NCBI RefSeq assembly: GCF_033118175.1
Contig: NC_083694.1
Location: 31,942,108 to 32,006,107, forward strand
Reading direction: 5' to 3'
Origin: Dama dama
Lineage: Eukaryota > Chordata > Mammalia > Artiodactyla > Cervidae
Length of the DNA: 64,000 nucleotides
In this document: piece by piece, positions 1 through 11,630 of the stretch
How positions within the stretch are numbered: the first letter of the stretch is position 1
Layout of the letters: every line of letters starts with the position of its first letter
Notes under the pieces: model-generated
Seen by the model: the letters and a program-made list of their open reading frames with translations, nothing else
What the model was told of the DNA's origin: nothing
Databases searched by the model: none
Translations under genes and position numbers: made by a program

Positions 1-671
1 ACTGTCCCATCCTCTCTCCAACCACCTCTGGTGGCCCCGTGGCAGCCTCAGGCTTTGGAGATGGGGAAGGGAGTCTGACTCCTCTTGCCTGGCTTCTGGC
101 AGTCCTTTCTGCCTAAGGTGTCTCCTTTGTTCTGGACCTGCCCATCCCACTAGCTGAGAATTTCCCCCTCACCCTTAGAACTGACGTTGTCCAGAAATGT
201 GACCTTATGCTCACTTGTCTTTTTCTGTTCTAACCTTTGCGTGGTGATGGTTGAACCAAAGTAGAAAGTTTGTTATATACCCTCTGAACTTTTGACTTTG
301 GATTTGAACTTCAGGAAACAGGCAGACCCAATCCCTTTATCCTTGTTGAGTTCCCCAACTTTTTCCTAATCAAGTCCATAGGTTGCTCTTCTCTCTCATT
401 TCAGGAAGAGTGTGGGGGTGTGACCAGGGTCAAGATAGGTATGACAGTAATGATAAACTGGTAGGATGTTCTGAATAAAATTTAGGAAGATTGTTAACAT
501 TTTTGAATCATAAAGATAAAAATGAGGTATTCTAAGACAGTAAGAATTAAAGAGATACAAGTAAGTATTTATAAATTGTTTTTCTAGTGAGCTTAAGCTA
601 GAAATCTGTATAGATCAGGTTTGTTTCTTGTGTTTTTCTCTTGTCATACATATAGTATAATGGGTAGAATC
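1..671. other. No gene or repeat recognised
   Basis: I see no convincing reading frame, RNA gene or recognisable repeat here. The first 300 bases are somewhat richer in G+C than the rest, but no splice or promoter signal stands out. Confidence 0.4.
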
Positions 672-865
672 TTTGTTTCCCTTCCAAAATTCATCTGCTG
701 AAATCCTAACGCCAAATGTAATGGTATTAGGAGGTGGAGACTTTGGAGTTGATTAGGTCAATGAGGGTGGAGCCCACATGAATGGAATTACTTTTTCTCT
801 AAACATGAGTTTGATGATCCAACCTTTGATATTCTGTTAAAGCAACCCAGACTGACTAAGGCACA
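672..865 (+). mobile_element. MaLR (MST/MLT1-type) LTR remnant
   Basis: This carries the hallmark words of mammalian-apparent LTR retrotransposon LTRs. These are AAAATTCATCTGCTGAAATCC, then a run about a nucleotide pattern TGGTATTAGGAGGTGGAGAC, then GATTAGGTCAATGAGGGTGG, and a 3' end resembling the AGCAACCCAGACTGACTAAG terminus. The middle of the LTR is missing, so this is an internally deleted copy. It is old and shows no coding capacity. Subfamily is uncertain. Confidence 0.75.
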
Positions 866-1344
866 TGGTAAACATGTAGACCGTCTTGCAAATTCATCAG
901 ATAGATTGGATTACTATGTTATGTATACCATTACTATACTGTGTGTTCATGTTGCTGCTTAGTAGGAGAGACCAAGTAATGGAGAGTGGGGGTGCTCATA
1001 GAATTCTCAGCTGTATGCTCATAAGATACTGTATAGTATGTTGAAAATCAGTAGAACACGAGATAATAAGAAATAGACTTATTGAGCCTGGTATATTGCT
1101 TACACAGATAAAAATGACAGTGACTAGCAACGAGATGGATTGTGATTTTCAAGCCTGTGAGAACTAGTTAGAGTTGTGTACTCCGAAGTTCATAAAATTT
1201 TGGTATTTGCAAATCAATATGAATGGAGTGAAAAGGGAAGGTATAAATAAGCCAGATATTAAGCATGTGCATGGAAATTTACTCCAGCAGTTTCATGGAG
1301 ACAGAGTCTGGTTACCATCAAGGGAAGCACTTGCTCACCAATTA

Positions 1345-1555
1345 TGTGTGTGCTTAGTCACTCAGTCTTGTCCAACTCTTTGCGACCCCACGGACTGTAG
1401 CCCGCCAGGCTCTTCTGTCCATGGGATTCTCCAGGCAAGAATACTGGAGCAGGTAGCCACTCCCTTCTCCAGGGAATGTTCCCAACCCAGGGAACAAACC
1501 TGGGTCTCCTGCATTGTAGGTGGTTTCTTTTTTGGATGAGATACCAGGGAAGCCC
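1345..1555 (-). mobile_element. Bov-tA SINE
   Basis: Read on the minus strand, it begins with the tRNA-like head (GGGCTTCCCTGG-type start) and runs through the body typical of ruminant Bov-tA (GGAGAAGGGA, GAATCCCATGGACAGA, GTCGCAAAGAGTTGGACA). It is full length at about 210 bp. Apparent reading frames across it on both strands are SINE sequence, not genes. Confidence 0.92.
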
Positions 1556-1940
1556 ATAACTTCAAGGTATAAACCACAGAATGGGGTTTATAAAACCTCA
1601 AAGGCAGAATTTCAGGAGAAAGAATGAGGCTGCATAAAGCTAGCAAATTTAGACCAGAGGAGGTTGAGAGCAAAGTAAAGCAATGGGCTATCTGGAAGTT
1701 TTTTGTGGGAATCAGCCCAATTCATGGAATGATTTAAATAGCTGAAGTGTTTAGATATGATACAGGATTACTACTTTAAAATTTTTTTTTGATTATTTTA
1801 TGAGCAGTAAAGTTAGACTATATCCAGTGTTTGTCTTCTCAAGCTTTGATGATCTCTGAGTTTTATTTGTTTCTTAAGTAGGTGAGTGTGTACATATATT
1901 ATATATCTATGTATCGGTACCTATATCTACCTATCTGTAC

Positions 1941-2152
1941 TGTGCTGTGCTTAGTTGATCAATTGTGTCTGACTCTTTGTGACCCCATGGACTGTAGCCC
2001 ACCAGGCTCCTCTATCCATGGGATTCTTCAGGCAAGAATACTCAAATGGGTTGCTATGCCTTCCTCCAGGGGACCTTCCCAACCCAGGAATCAAACCCAG
2101 GTCTCTCGCATTACAGGTGGATTCTTTACTCTCTGAGCTACCAGGGAATCCC
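1941..2152 (-). mobile_element. Bov-tA SINE
   Basis: A second nearly full-length minus-strand Bov-tA with the same head and body words as its neighbour at 1345. It abuts a further partial unit at its tRNA-head side, giving a head-to-tail pair. Confidence 0.9.
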
Positions 2153-2290
2153 ATGAATACTGGAGTGGGTATTCTCCAGGGGATCTTCCTGAACCCAGGA
2201 ATCGACCAGGAGTCTTCTGCATTGCAGGCAGATTCTTTTTTTTTTTTTTTTTGCAGGCAGATTCTTTACCTGGTGAGCTACCAGGAAGCC
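2153..2290 (-). mobile_element. Partial Bov-tA unit joined to its neighbour
   Basis: This holds the tRNA-like head plus the first part of the body of a Bov-tA on the minus strand. It contains a run of about 17 T flanked on both sides by the word GCAGGCAGATTCTTT, a small internal duplication around the homopolymer. Together with 1941-2152 it may be one dimeric SINE rather than two independent insertions. Confidence 0.8.
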
Positions 2291-2357
2291 CATCTAGCTA
2301 CCTACCTATCTACATACTTACCTATCTCTCTCTCTATCTGCTGCTATCTATCTATCT
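2291..2357. repeat. CTAT/CTAC-type microsatellite
   Basis: An impure tetranucleotide run of CTAT, CTAC and CTCT units follows the SINE pair. A related short CTAT-rich stretch precedes the pair at about 1900-1940, so the SINEs may have landed in, or been followed by expansion of, a simple repeat. Confidence 0.8.
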
Positions 2358-2776
2358 ATAAATGGTATGGAAAGGAGGAGGGACCGTATTTTGAATTTTC
2401 TCATTTAGAATCGTGATTTACAAGTAAGAGGGGAAAATTTTAAATCTTAGGAGACATGGAAAGATTAATAAGTGTGAATTTGGAAGATCTAATACACAGA
2501 AAGAAGGTGCTATATGTAAGCCTCCTGAACTAAAATATGAAAATGAAAGAATATGAAGGATAAGGAGGATACTAGGAAATTTTAAGCATGCACGATTACC
2601 TACCTAACTAGTAAGAATTAGGAATATAATTTAGATGCACTTAGCCTGAAGAATCTCTTAGCCAAGGTCAAGGGAATAAAATGTTTCTGAAGGTAAGAGA
2701 TTGCCATGTCCCAAAGGTATGTATATGGGGAAAGTCCAAAGCTTGGTATTCAGGAAGCTTCCATTAAGCCTTGTTA

Positions 2777-2905
2777 CTCAAAGTTTGGTCCACAGCCTAG
2801 CAGCACAAGCATCCCCTGGGATCTTGTACTTAAAGGCACTCATGCTAGTTTACTGAGTAAGGGATTGCAGGGTAGTTTGAGAGCACAGTGAGTTTGAGAA
2901 GCACT
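2777..2905 (+). mobile_element. Short non-autonomous hAT-Charlie-like element (MER type)
   Basis: The ends resemble the pair found in mammalian hAT MITEs: CTCAAAGTTTGGTCC at the left and GTTTGAGAAGCACTG at the right. The left half also contains AGCACAAGCATCCCCTGGGA. No coding capacity. The family name cannot be fixed by eye. Confidence 0.5.
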
Positions 2906-4244
2906 GTTCCTAAAGGCACTAAATAGTAGTAGGTTTGGTGAACTGCTTTTGGCGGATATTGAGAACTTCAAGATTAATGAGGAGATGAGCAATGAAAAGA
3001 TTCTGTAAAGGAGACGTGGGCTCTAAGCAGAGAGTTACTGCGATTGAAGCATTGCTGTGTAGTCCCAATATTGGATGTATTAGTAATAAAGTTAAAGCAA
3101 TAAATGAACTGTTGGACCTGGCCAAGGAGGAACTTAGGCTATTAAAGGAAGAAAAATATATTATTAAGAGAAAGTATAACTATACAAAATTGAAGGTCAT
3201 AGATTATTAATCCTGTATTCAGGTTATAGTTTTAAAACTTTATGTTTAAAAGAATGATTGAAAGAGAATTTATATGTATACACACAATTGCAGTACAGGA
3301 ATGAAATGGTATTTGGTTCATGTTAGCAAAGCAGTGGTCTCTAAAGAGCTATGAAACAAATAGCTTACTGATTTTGACTTTCTGTGCTTATTACAAATGG
3401 ATACATAAAAACCTTGAGGTAAGAAGTGAATATCTTACAGAGTCATCGTAAGACCCAGGCCTAACCAGAGACCGTTTCTGGGGCCATGCCTTTCCTTTGT
3501 CAGTGGTGAGCATCAGAACTCTCTGATGTCCCACTCCCCTTGTGCAGAGGAAGCTGCAGATGGGTCTTCTTGCAGAGGTGACCTAAGTCATTGTAGTGAA
3601 CCCCTGAAGGCATTCTGAATCAGAGGTCTCAACTACTGAAATACCAGGCTTCGGTGGACACTTTCTCTGTTTTTTTTTTTTTTTTTTTTAAATCTCGTGT
3701 CAGAAGCTTTGTCCTCTAAATTACAACTTAAATATTCTGACTCGAGAAAGTTTATTTCTGTATATTACCAGTGCTTTCTCCACACAAACTTCTACAGAAG
3801 CTGTTTCTTCTGCTTGAGTTGATCTCCTCTCTCTTCTAGGCTTGGCAAAATCCTATGAAATCTGTTGATTCTTTTAAGATTCAATATGAATATATCCTCC
3901 TCTGTAAGTAGTTCTTTGATTTATCTTCACTACAAACTTCCACTTCTAGCTAGCCTTCCTTTCCCTCCTTCCTAGTCTTCCTTTCTTTCTTCTTACAGTG
4001 TTGTGGGTATTGTTTTTAATATAATATTTTTATTATAAATAGAATAATACTTAGTATTAAAGAATGGAAATACAGAAACATATTAAGAAGGAAATAAAAA
4101 GTGCCTATTAATACAGTCCCATTTTCTAAAGTGATCATTGCTAATATTTTATTGCAACTTATATCTAGTCCTGTCTCTGTCTCTCTTCCCTCCTTCCTTC
4201 TCTCCTTCCTTATTTCCTTTGATTGTAATATTTATTCTTTATTA
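2906..4244. other. No gene recognised
   Basis: Unassigned sequence. A T run lies at about 3669-3689 and pyrimidine-rich TTCC/TCCT tracts at about 3955-3995 and 4175-4210. The open frame at 2992-3210 (72 codons, plus strand) is lysine/glutamate-rich at its end, resembles no family I know and is probably chance. Confidence 0.35.
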
Positions 4245-4274
4245 AATTACTTTACATTTAAAGTATCTATTTAT

Positions 4275-4758
4275 AGGTATATACTTACTGCCATTTTGTT
4301 CATTGTTTTGAGTTGTTTTTGTGGTTCTTTTTCTTTTTCTTTCTTCCTTTGCTCATATATATGTTGTTATATATGAACCTCTGGTAACCACAAACCAAGA
4401 ATTTAGATACACACATTAAAAAAAAGGAATCTAAATATGACAATAAAAAGTGAAAGTGAAAGCTGCTCAGTCATGTACAACTCTTTGTGACCCCAAGGAC
4501 TATACAGTCTATGGAATTCTTCAGGCCAGAATACTGGAGTGGGTAGCCTTTCCCTTTTCCAGGGGATCTTCCTAACCCAGGGATTGAACTCAGGCCTCCT
4601 GCATTGCAGGCAGATTCTTTACCAGCTGAGCCACAAGGGAAGCCCATAACAATAAAGACAGTCATTAAATCACATGAAAAGAGAGCAAAGGAAGAAAGGA
4701 AAAAAAGAACAAAAACAACTAAAAATAGTGAACAAAATGGCAGTAAGTATATACCTGA
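4275..4758. repeat. Inverted repeat, arms of about 80 bp, in old L1
   Basis: The segment 4275-4355 is nearly the reverse complement of 4672-4758. The left arm begins AGGTATATACTTACTGCC and the right arm ends with its complement. Both are L1 inter-ORF sequence. The stretch 4362-4758 is in plus-strand L1 orientation whereas flanking L1 is minus, so a local inversion with duplication of the junction happened. A Bov-tA sits in the loop. Confidence 0.75.
4448..4648 (-). mobile_element. Bov-tA SINE with 8-bp target duplication
   Basis: Full-length minus-strand Bov-tA with a GAAAGTGAAAGTGAAAG-type 3' tail. It is flanked by ACAATAAA on both sides (ending at 4447 and at 4649-4656), a probable target-site duplication. 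Confidence 0.92.
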
Positions 4759-4963
4759 GTGTGTGTGTGTCAGTGTGTATGTATGTTGCTGATCTTTTAA
4801 GTTTGAATGATTTCTGACAGTCCTGCATTTTTTCTCCCTCTCTACTGTTTAATATTTTGATGTCATATTTTGCATTTCTTTGCTTTGTGTATCCCTTAAC
4901 TATCTATTGTGAAAACGAATGGTTTCTACTTTCGTCTTTTAACTTTCTCACTTGTTTTATAAG

Positions 4964-5236
4964 GAGAAGGCAATGGCAAGCCACTCCAGTACTCTTGCCT
5001 GGAAAATCCCATGGATGGAGGAGCCTGGTGGGCTACAGTCAATGGGGTCGCTAAGAGTCGGACACGACTGAGCGACTTCACTTTCACTTTTCACTTTCAT
5101 GCACTGGAGAAGGAAATGGCAACCCACTCCACTGTTCTTGCCTGGAGAATCCCAGGGAAGGAGGAGCCTGGTGGGCTGCCGTTAGTGGGGTCTCACAGAG
5201 TCAGACACGACTGAAGTGACTTAGCAGCAGCAGCAG
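4964..5236 (+). mobile_element. BOV-A2 SINE with 13-bp target duplication
   Basis: It has two tandem Bov-A monomers joined by a TTTCACTTTCACTTTTCAC linker, and ends in the (AGC)n tail typical of BOV-A2. CTTGTTTTATAAG is repeated exactly at 4951-4963 and 5237-5249. Two apparent reading frames here are SINE-derived. Confidence 0.95.
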
Positions 5237-6045
5237 CTTGTTTTATAAGTGGTGGATCTACTACTCTAAATTCAGTGTATTTGCCTTTACTTATGAGAGT
5301 TTTTCTTTCACAGTTTTCATATTTTTAGTTGTGGACTTTTCTTTCCCTCTTTTAACATTTCTTATAAAGCCAATTTAGAGTTACTAAACTCTTATCTTTC
5401 ATTTATCTGTAAAACATTTTATCTCTTCTTAAAATCTGAATGATAGGCTTGTAGTCTTTTATTTTTCCTTTAATTACTTTAAATATACCATGCAATTCCC
5501 TTCTGGCCTTCACAGTTTCTGCTAAAAAGTAAACTGATAATACTCTAGGAGTTCCCTTGCATGTAACTGGTTGCTTTCTCTTTGTGTTTTTAAGATTATC
5601 TGTTTTTAATTTTTGTAATTTTAATTGCAATGTTTCTTGGTGTGGATCTCTTTGGGTTCATCTTGTTTAGGGCTTTCATTGCTTCTGGACCTACATATCT
5701 GTTTCCTTTCTCAGGTTAGGGAAGTTTTCAGCTATTTTATCTTCAAATATATTCTCTGCTCCTTTTTCTCTCTCTTCTCCTTCTCAGACCCCTATAATGC
5801 AGATGTTAGTATGCTTGATGTTGTCTGAGAGGTCTTTTAATTATCCTTATTTTTTAAATTATTTTTCTTTTTTTCTGTTCTGCTTCACTGATGTCTACTA
5901 GTTTGTCTTGTTTAGAGATTTGCTCCTCTGTGTTATCTAAACTATGCTTGATTTCTTCTTGTTATTTAATTCTTCAGCTCTTTTTTTTTTTTATTCTTTG
6001 TTCTTTGTTAAACTTGTCAGTGTGTTCATCTATTTTTCTCCTGAG

Positions 6046-6257
6046 GATATTGTTTAGTTGCTAAGTCATGCCCAACTTTTCTGTGATCCCTATGGACTGT
6101 AGCCTGCCAGGCTCCTCTGTCCATGGGATTTCCCAGGCAAGAATACTGAAGTGGGTTGCCATTTCCTTCTCCAGGTGATCTTCCTGACCCAGAGATCAAA
6201 CCTACATCTCCTGCATTGACAGACAGATTCTTTACCATTGAGCCACGAGGGAAGCTC
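6046..6257 (-). mobile_element. Bov-tA SINE
   Basis: Full-length minus-strand Bov-tA inserted into the 5' part of the old L1. CTCCTGAG occurs at both edges (6038-6045 and overlapping 6255-6262), a likely short target duplication. Confidence 0.9.
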
Positions 6258-7904
6258 CTGAGTACAATAAGTACTATGTTCATTACCTTGATCCTGTTTT
6301 TTGATAGACTGTTCATCTCACCTTCACTTAGTTCTTCTGTGGTTTTATCTCGGTCTTTTCTTTGGTACGTATTCCTTTGTCACCTTATTTTGTCTAATTC
6401 TCTGTTTTTACTTGTGTGTATTAGGTAGTGTTTGTCGATGTTGGCATAGAGTCCTTGTGAGGGGAGGTATACCATGGTACATAGAAGCATGTTACCCTCT
6501 GTTTTCTGACACTCTCACTCAGAAACTCCCACACTTACCAGGGCTATGTACTGTTGGGAGCCCCTTATGTGGGCCGCATGGACCATTCTTCTGTGGTGGG
6601 GCTGACTACTGCGGGGTGCTGGTAGTCAGTCCGCACTGGGAGTCAACCCAGTTGGCTGCCAGGCTGTGCTTCACCCATCAGAGGCTGCCTGCCCGTGGGG
6701 TAAGGTCCCTGAGCTGCTGGCTGGGTGCTTCAGGATGGCTGGTACTGATGGACTGGTGGGTGGGTAAGTCCCTAACACTAATAGGCTAGAGGAGAACTCC
6801 AAAGGGATCTTTCCCAGCACCCGTGTCCTTGTGGCAGAACAAGCTTCCTAAAATGGCTGCTACCAGCCTCTCTGTATCTTCAGGCAGATTCCCAGTTGCC
6901 TTCTACCTCTCCCGGAAGCGCTCCAAGATCAGTGTGACCTGGACTCATTTTAAATGACTAGCTAAGCAGTGGGTCTTGGAGCATGTGAGATTTTGTATTC
7001 ATCTTTTGAGGACAGAGTCTTGTTCCCTGCAGCACTATGGCTTCGCTGCCCTCAGGACCTCAGGTCATGGAGCCTTGTCCTCCCAGAGCCGCAGCCCAAG
7101 TCTGGAGAGCATACTTTGGGGCCTGGGCCCCTCACTTTGAGGGGAGAACTTCTGCAGTTATCATTATCCTCCCATTTGTGGATTGCCCACCTGGGAATAT
7201 GGTGGGTCTTGCCTATACTACATCAGTACCACTCCTACCCATCTCATTGTGGTTCCTTCTTTATATCTCTAGTTGTGGGAAATCTTTTCTGCCAGTCCTT
7301 AGGTCATTCTCATCGATAACTGCTCTGTAAATATTTGTGATTTCACTGTGCCTATGGGAGAAGGTGAGCTCAGAGTCTTCTTGACCACACTTCCCTCTTT
7401 TTGTCATTTTTAAGTTGGTTGTTTTCTTATGTTAAGTTTTAAGAATTCTCTGGTATATTTTGCATACTGGCTCTTCATCAGGTATGTTTTTGCAAAGATT
7501 TTTCCCTCAGTTTATGACTTATCTTTTAATTATCTTAAATAATTTTTCCACATGAGTTTTTAATAAAGTATACTTATCACAGATTGTGCCTTTGGTGTTG
7601 TATATAAAAATTCACTCTCAAATCATAATCACGTAGATTTTTTCCAGTGTTACTTTTTAGGAGTTTTGCAGCTTTGTGTTTTACATTTAGGACTATTATT
7701 CATTTTAAGTTAATTTTTGTTAAAGGTATAAAATCTGTGTCTAGATTATTTTTTTTAATTTTGCATGTGGAATTCATTTCTTTTTATTGCTCAGGAGTAT
7801 TATCAAGCAGTGTGTTCTGGTATGAGTTTTACTTATGCATTTTACTTATACATTTTACTTATATTTACCCATTTCTATTATTTATTGGCAATTGTGAATA
7901 AAAC

Positions 7905-8657
7905 TTACACTGTTGGTGGGAATGCAAACTAGTACAGCCACTATGGAGAATAGTGTAGAGATTCCTTAAAAAACTGGAAACAGAACTGCCATATGACCCA
8001 GCAGTCCCACTGCTGGGCACACACACTGAGGAAACCAGATGTGAAAGAGACACGTGCACCCCAGTGTTCATCACAGCACTGTTTATAATAGCCAGGACAT
8101 GGAAGCAACCTAGATGCCCATTAGCAGACGAATGGATAAGGAAGCTGTGGTACATATACACAATGGAATATTACTCAGCTATTAAAAAGAATACATTTGA
8201 ATCAGTTCTAATGAGGTGGATGAAACTGGATCCTATTATACAGAGTGAAGTAAGCCAGAAAGAAAAACACCAACAGTATACTAACGCATATATATGGCAT
8301 TTAGAAAGATGGTAACGATGACCCTATATGTGAGACAGCAAAAGAGACACAGATGTAAAGAACAGACTTTTGGACTCTGTGGGAGAAGGCAAGGGTGGGA
8401 TGATCTGAGAGAATTGAAACATGTATACTACCATATGTGAAACAGATCGCCAGTCCAGGTGTGATGCATGAGACTGGGTGCTCAGGGTCGGAGCGCTGGG
8501 ATGACCCTGAGGGATGGGATGGGGAGGGAGGAGGGAGGGGGGTTCAGGATGGGGAACACATGTACACCCATGGCTGATTCATGTCAATGTGTGGCAAAAA
8601 GCACTACAGTATTGTAAAGTAATTAGCCTCCAATTAAAATAAATAAATTAATTAAAA
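7905..8657 (+). mobile_element. Young ruminant L1, 5'-truncated 3' end
   Basis: It carries the last part of ORF2 (in-frame MEYYSAIKKN and MKLDPIIQSEV words around 8155-8260) and the whole 3' UTR. The 3' UTR includes the G-rich tract at 8500-8545, and the element ends in an A-rich tail at about 8630-8657. It closely matches the 3' end of the full-length L1 at 13.7 kb, read on the opposite strand. It is inserted in an L1M copy, with a short A-rich duplication (AAACT) at the borders. Confidence 0.9.
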
Positions 8658-8776
8658 AAAACTGCTATGGACATTCATGTAATAGCCTTTATATGGACAC
8701 ATATTTTTATTTCTACTAGGTAAATACCTAGAATTAGAACGGCTGGGTTGTGTGCTAAGTGGACATTTATTTTACA

Positions 8777-8856
8777 GGAAAGCCTGGTGTGCTGCAGTCC
8801 ATGTGGTCACAAAGAGTTGGACATGATTGAGAGACTGAACTGAACTGAACTGAACA
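8777..8856 (+). mobile_element. BovB/Bov-A 3'-end fragment
   Basis: About 80 bp matching the shared 3' end of BovB and Bov-A, ending in repeated ACTGA units (GACTGAACTGAACTGAACTG). It is too short to tell the two families apart. Confidence 0.8.
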
Positions 8857-9960
8857 TCCTTGCTAACTTGTAGTATTTTCAGTCTTTATTAAGACATCCT
8901 AATAAGTGTATAGTTGCATTTCATTGTGATTTTAATTTGCATTTTCTTAATTAGTAATGATGTCAAATACCTTTTAACAACCGTTCTTGTATTTACTTTC
9001 TTGAAGTGTCTGTTAAGATCTTTCTCACATATTTTATGCCTGTCTTCTTATTAATTTTAAGATCTCTTTCTATATTTAAAGATTTCTAGAAATCTTTTGC
9101 CACGTATCTGTGGTGCAAATGTTTTTTCCTGATTTGTGGTTTCTGTATTCATTTTCTTAATGACGTCTTTTGTAGACCAGCAGTTTTCTATTTTGATGAC
9201 ATCCAACCTACCCTCTTTTTCTCCTTTTGTGATTAATGCTGTTTGCCTCCTAAGAAATGTTTGCCTACCTCAGAGTTGTAGGGATTATCTTCAGTGTTTT
9301 CATCTAGAGTCTTTGGAATTTTAGATCTTAGACTTAAATTCTTAATTCACTTAGAGTTAATTTTTGTACATGATATGAAATAGGGGTCAAAGCTAGTTTT
9401 TTTTTTTTTTTTTCTCTTTCAATATGCTATCTATTTACTCCAGCACCACCTTGTAAAAGAGTTATCTGTACTCCATGGATTTCTCTTGGCACTATTTTTA
9501 AAAAAATCAGTTGACCATTTTTGTGTTACATTATTTCTGGGCTCTCTATCCTATCTCACTGATCTATATAATGACCTTATGCCAATTAATCAAGACCACA
9601 CTGTCTTGATTAATGTAGTTTTATCATAAGTCTTAACACCTGGTTGCATAAATTTTATATCTGTGTTCTCATCTTCAAGGTTATTTTAGCATTCTAGGTC
9701 ATTTTCATTATATATGCATTTTAGAATCAGTTTGTTAATTTTTAAAAAAAAATCTTCTGTGATTTTTTTTTTTTTAGAATTGCATTGAATCTATAGAGTA
9801 ATAGTGGGAGAATTGACATATTAACAATATCCACTCTAATCTATGAGCATACTATATTTCTGCATTTATTTAGATTTTTGTTCTTTCAGAAATTTTTTTT
9901 TTTAGTTTATATGAACCAGTCTTATGTATAGCTTGTGAAATTTGTCCTAAATAGTGTATG

Positions 9961-10700
9961 TTTCAGTGGTCCTCCAAGTTGTGTTTTTAATTGTATTAGT
10001 TTTTCAGTCCAACTGACAGTTGTCTATATACAACTGTCGATTGTGTATGAAAATACAATTAATTTTCATAATTGATATTGGACCTACTGTACTTCTTGTT
10101 TCACTTTCTGTGCTGCCTATAGTCTAATGTCTGAAAATGAATTTTATGTTTTTGCTCATTTTCTAACTATTAACAATGGGGGAGCTAGTCTGGTACAGTA
10201 ATTCATTAGAGCCAGAAGAGAGGGTTTCATAGATTTCATTTTAGCAAAATATGTCTTATTCCACATACATTACTACTACTTTTGTACACTTTTTCATTTA
10301 ACACTGTCTTTAAAATTTCTTTATATTATTAAACTTCATGAAAACCTGTATTTAGTGGCTATTTAGCATCCTATCATATGATTGTTCTGTAATTTAAGTA
10401 CACTTTTATTATTGGACTATTAGATTGTTTATATTGGTTTAAATATTGCTATAGTAAAGCTTCTTTTTTGGTATTTCTGATACCTTATACTTATTTCTGT
10501 TATAGTAATTTTTCATTGTAATATAATCTTTTTCATGAGCATCTCTGTGAGAGAAACAGTGGATTGCATTTTTTTTATGGCTCACCCAGTGCCTAGCCAT
10601 CCATAGAACATAATAAACAGTAAGTTTCCCTTGCATAAGTACAACTTGAGAGGTGATTGAACTTTATAAATAATACCTTCTATTTCTGCTGACATGTACC
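9961..10700. other. No gene recognised; possible old LINE remnants
   Basis: A+T-rich sequence. The stretch 10340-10450 faintly resembles the 3' part of an old LINE, but I cannot assign it. No convincing reading frame. Confidence 0.3.
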
Positions 10701-10715
10701 TTTTCAGGAATCATC

Positions 10716-10870
10716 TACTCTCTTATTCGGTCCTCACATGTTTGGTCAATAAGTTAGATATATATTCTGCCCTATAATAGAAGCGACTGAGATTCAGAGA
10801 GTGAGACCAAGCAGTTTGTTGCTGGCAGAAACAGGACCAGGGTCTCAACTGTCTATCTTCTATTTCTGTC
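10716..10870 (-). repeat. Possible MIR-like remnant
   Basis: The order of words (TCCTCACA, then GACTGAGATTCAGAGAG, then GGCAGAAACAGGACCAG) resembles the core of an ancient MIR SINE on the minus strand. The similarity is weak. Confidence 0.4.
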
Positions 10871-11410
10871 TTCTATTTCTACTAGCTTGCTCTGTATTCT
10901 CTGAACTGAGCCAGACTTCCAGAGGTCTTCGAATTTCTGGGCCCTCGTACTGCGTGTTCTTCTCCAAATGACAACAGAGTGCAGTGAGCTTCTGAAGGCA
11001 AAGCTTCTAAGACAAAGCTTTCCTCTGGGAATTGGGTTTAGGGGTCAGAGCCTTCTTGAGAACCCATCAATGGCGATTAGAGAAAGTGCTCTGACTGCCC
11101 TTGAATATCTCCAGACCCACTATTCTCTGTCATATTCCATTTGGCAGTGTGCCCAGATTTAATGACATTCTACAGGCTTGTTTTATATGTATATGCTGTG
11201 AAATGTGCTTTAAGGAATATATTCTTAATAAGAACTTTTGCGTAGTAAGTATTCCCAGACCTCACCAGCTGTGGATATCAATAAGGACACTTTTACATTT
11301 AAAACTTAATATCTGGAGCTTTATTGTTTCCCTTTACATGACAGAAGGAACGCAGACCCTGTTTTAACATTCCCCATATCTTTTAGTAGACACAGTTCAC
11401 ATCAGGGAAT
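10871..11410. other. No gene recognised
   Basis: Unassigned. The short plus-strand open frames at 10968-11162 and 11101-11367 overlap each other in different phases and look like chance. Confidence 0.35.
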
Positions 11411-11630
11411 GCCTGATGTGAAGAGCTGACTCTTTGGAAAAGACCCTGATGCTGGGAAAGATTGAGGGTGGGAGGAAAAAGGGGTGAGAAGAGTTGGTTG
11501 GATGGCGTCACCAACTCAATGGACATGAGTTTGAACAAACTGTGGAAGATAGTGAAGGACAGAGGAGCCTGGTGTGCTGCCATCCATAGCGTCGCAAAGA
11601 GTCAGACAGGACTCAGCTACTGAACAGCAG
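11411..11630 (+). mobile_element. BovB LINE 3' end
   Basis: It matches the BovB 3' region: AAGAGCTGACTCTTTGGAAA, GACCCTGATGCTGGGAAAGA, then TCAATGGACATGAGTTTG and the GTCGCAAAGAGTCAGACA terminus. It is heavily 5'-truncated and holds only the last about 220 bp. Confidence 0.88.

Larger units (their letters stand above)
4245..7395 (-). mobile_element. Old L1, 5' half (start of ORF2, ORF1, 5' UTR)
   Basis: Read on the minus strand this is the 5' half of an old artiodactyl L1. The 5' UTR occupies about 7395-6300 and is G+C richer. Decayed ORF1 is at about 5950-5340, and the inter-ORF region and first codons of ORF2 follow down to 4245. It has many stops and frameshifts. Most of ORF2 and the 3' UTR are absent, so it was truncated by rearrangement rather than by normal 5' truncation. 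Two SINE-family insertions interrupt it on the minus strand and a BOV-A2 on the plus strand. The inter-ORF part is also inverted and partly duplicated (see 4275-4758). Confidence 0.8.
7396..9960 (-). mobile_element. Ancient L1M ORF2 fragments
   Basis: Decayed LINE-1 of an old (L1M) type on the minus strand, recognisable from reverse-transcriptase and C-terminal ORF2 words. Examples are TTAGAGTTAATTTTTGTACATG, TCTGGGCTCTCTATCCTATC and AGAATTGCATTGAATCTATAGAG. It lies in pieces at about 7396-7904, 8658-8776 and 8857-9960. The breaks are caused by a young L1 fragment and by a short BovB-like insertion. Every frame is full of stops. 7396-7790 and 7865-9960 cover overlapping ORF2 regions, so two elements may be present. 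Confidence 0.7.

Noticed and set aside
1354..1673. Open frames of 67-121 codons on both strands
   Set aside because: They lie on a Bov-tA SINE; the translated words (for example CNAGDPGLFPGLG and SCPTLCDPTDCSPPGSSVHGI) recur at every Bov-tA copy in the window.
6301..7330. 162-codon plus-strand frame and neighbours
   Set aside because: 5' UTR of the old L1 at 4245-7395, read antisense.
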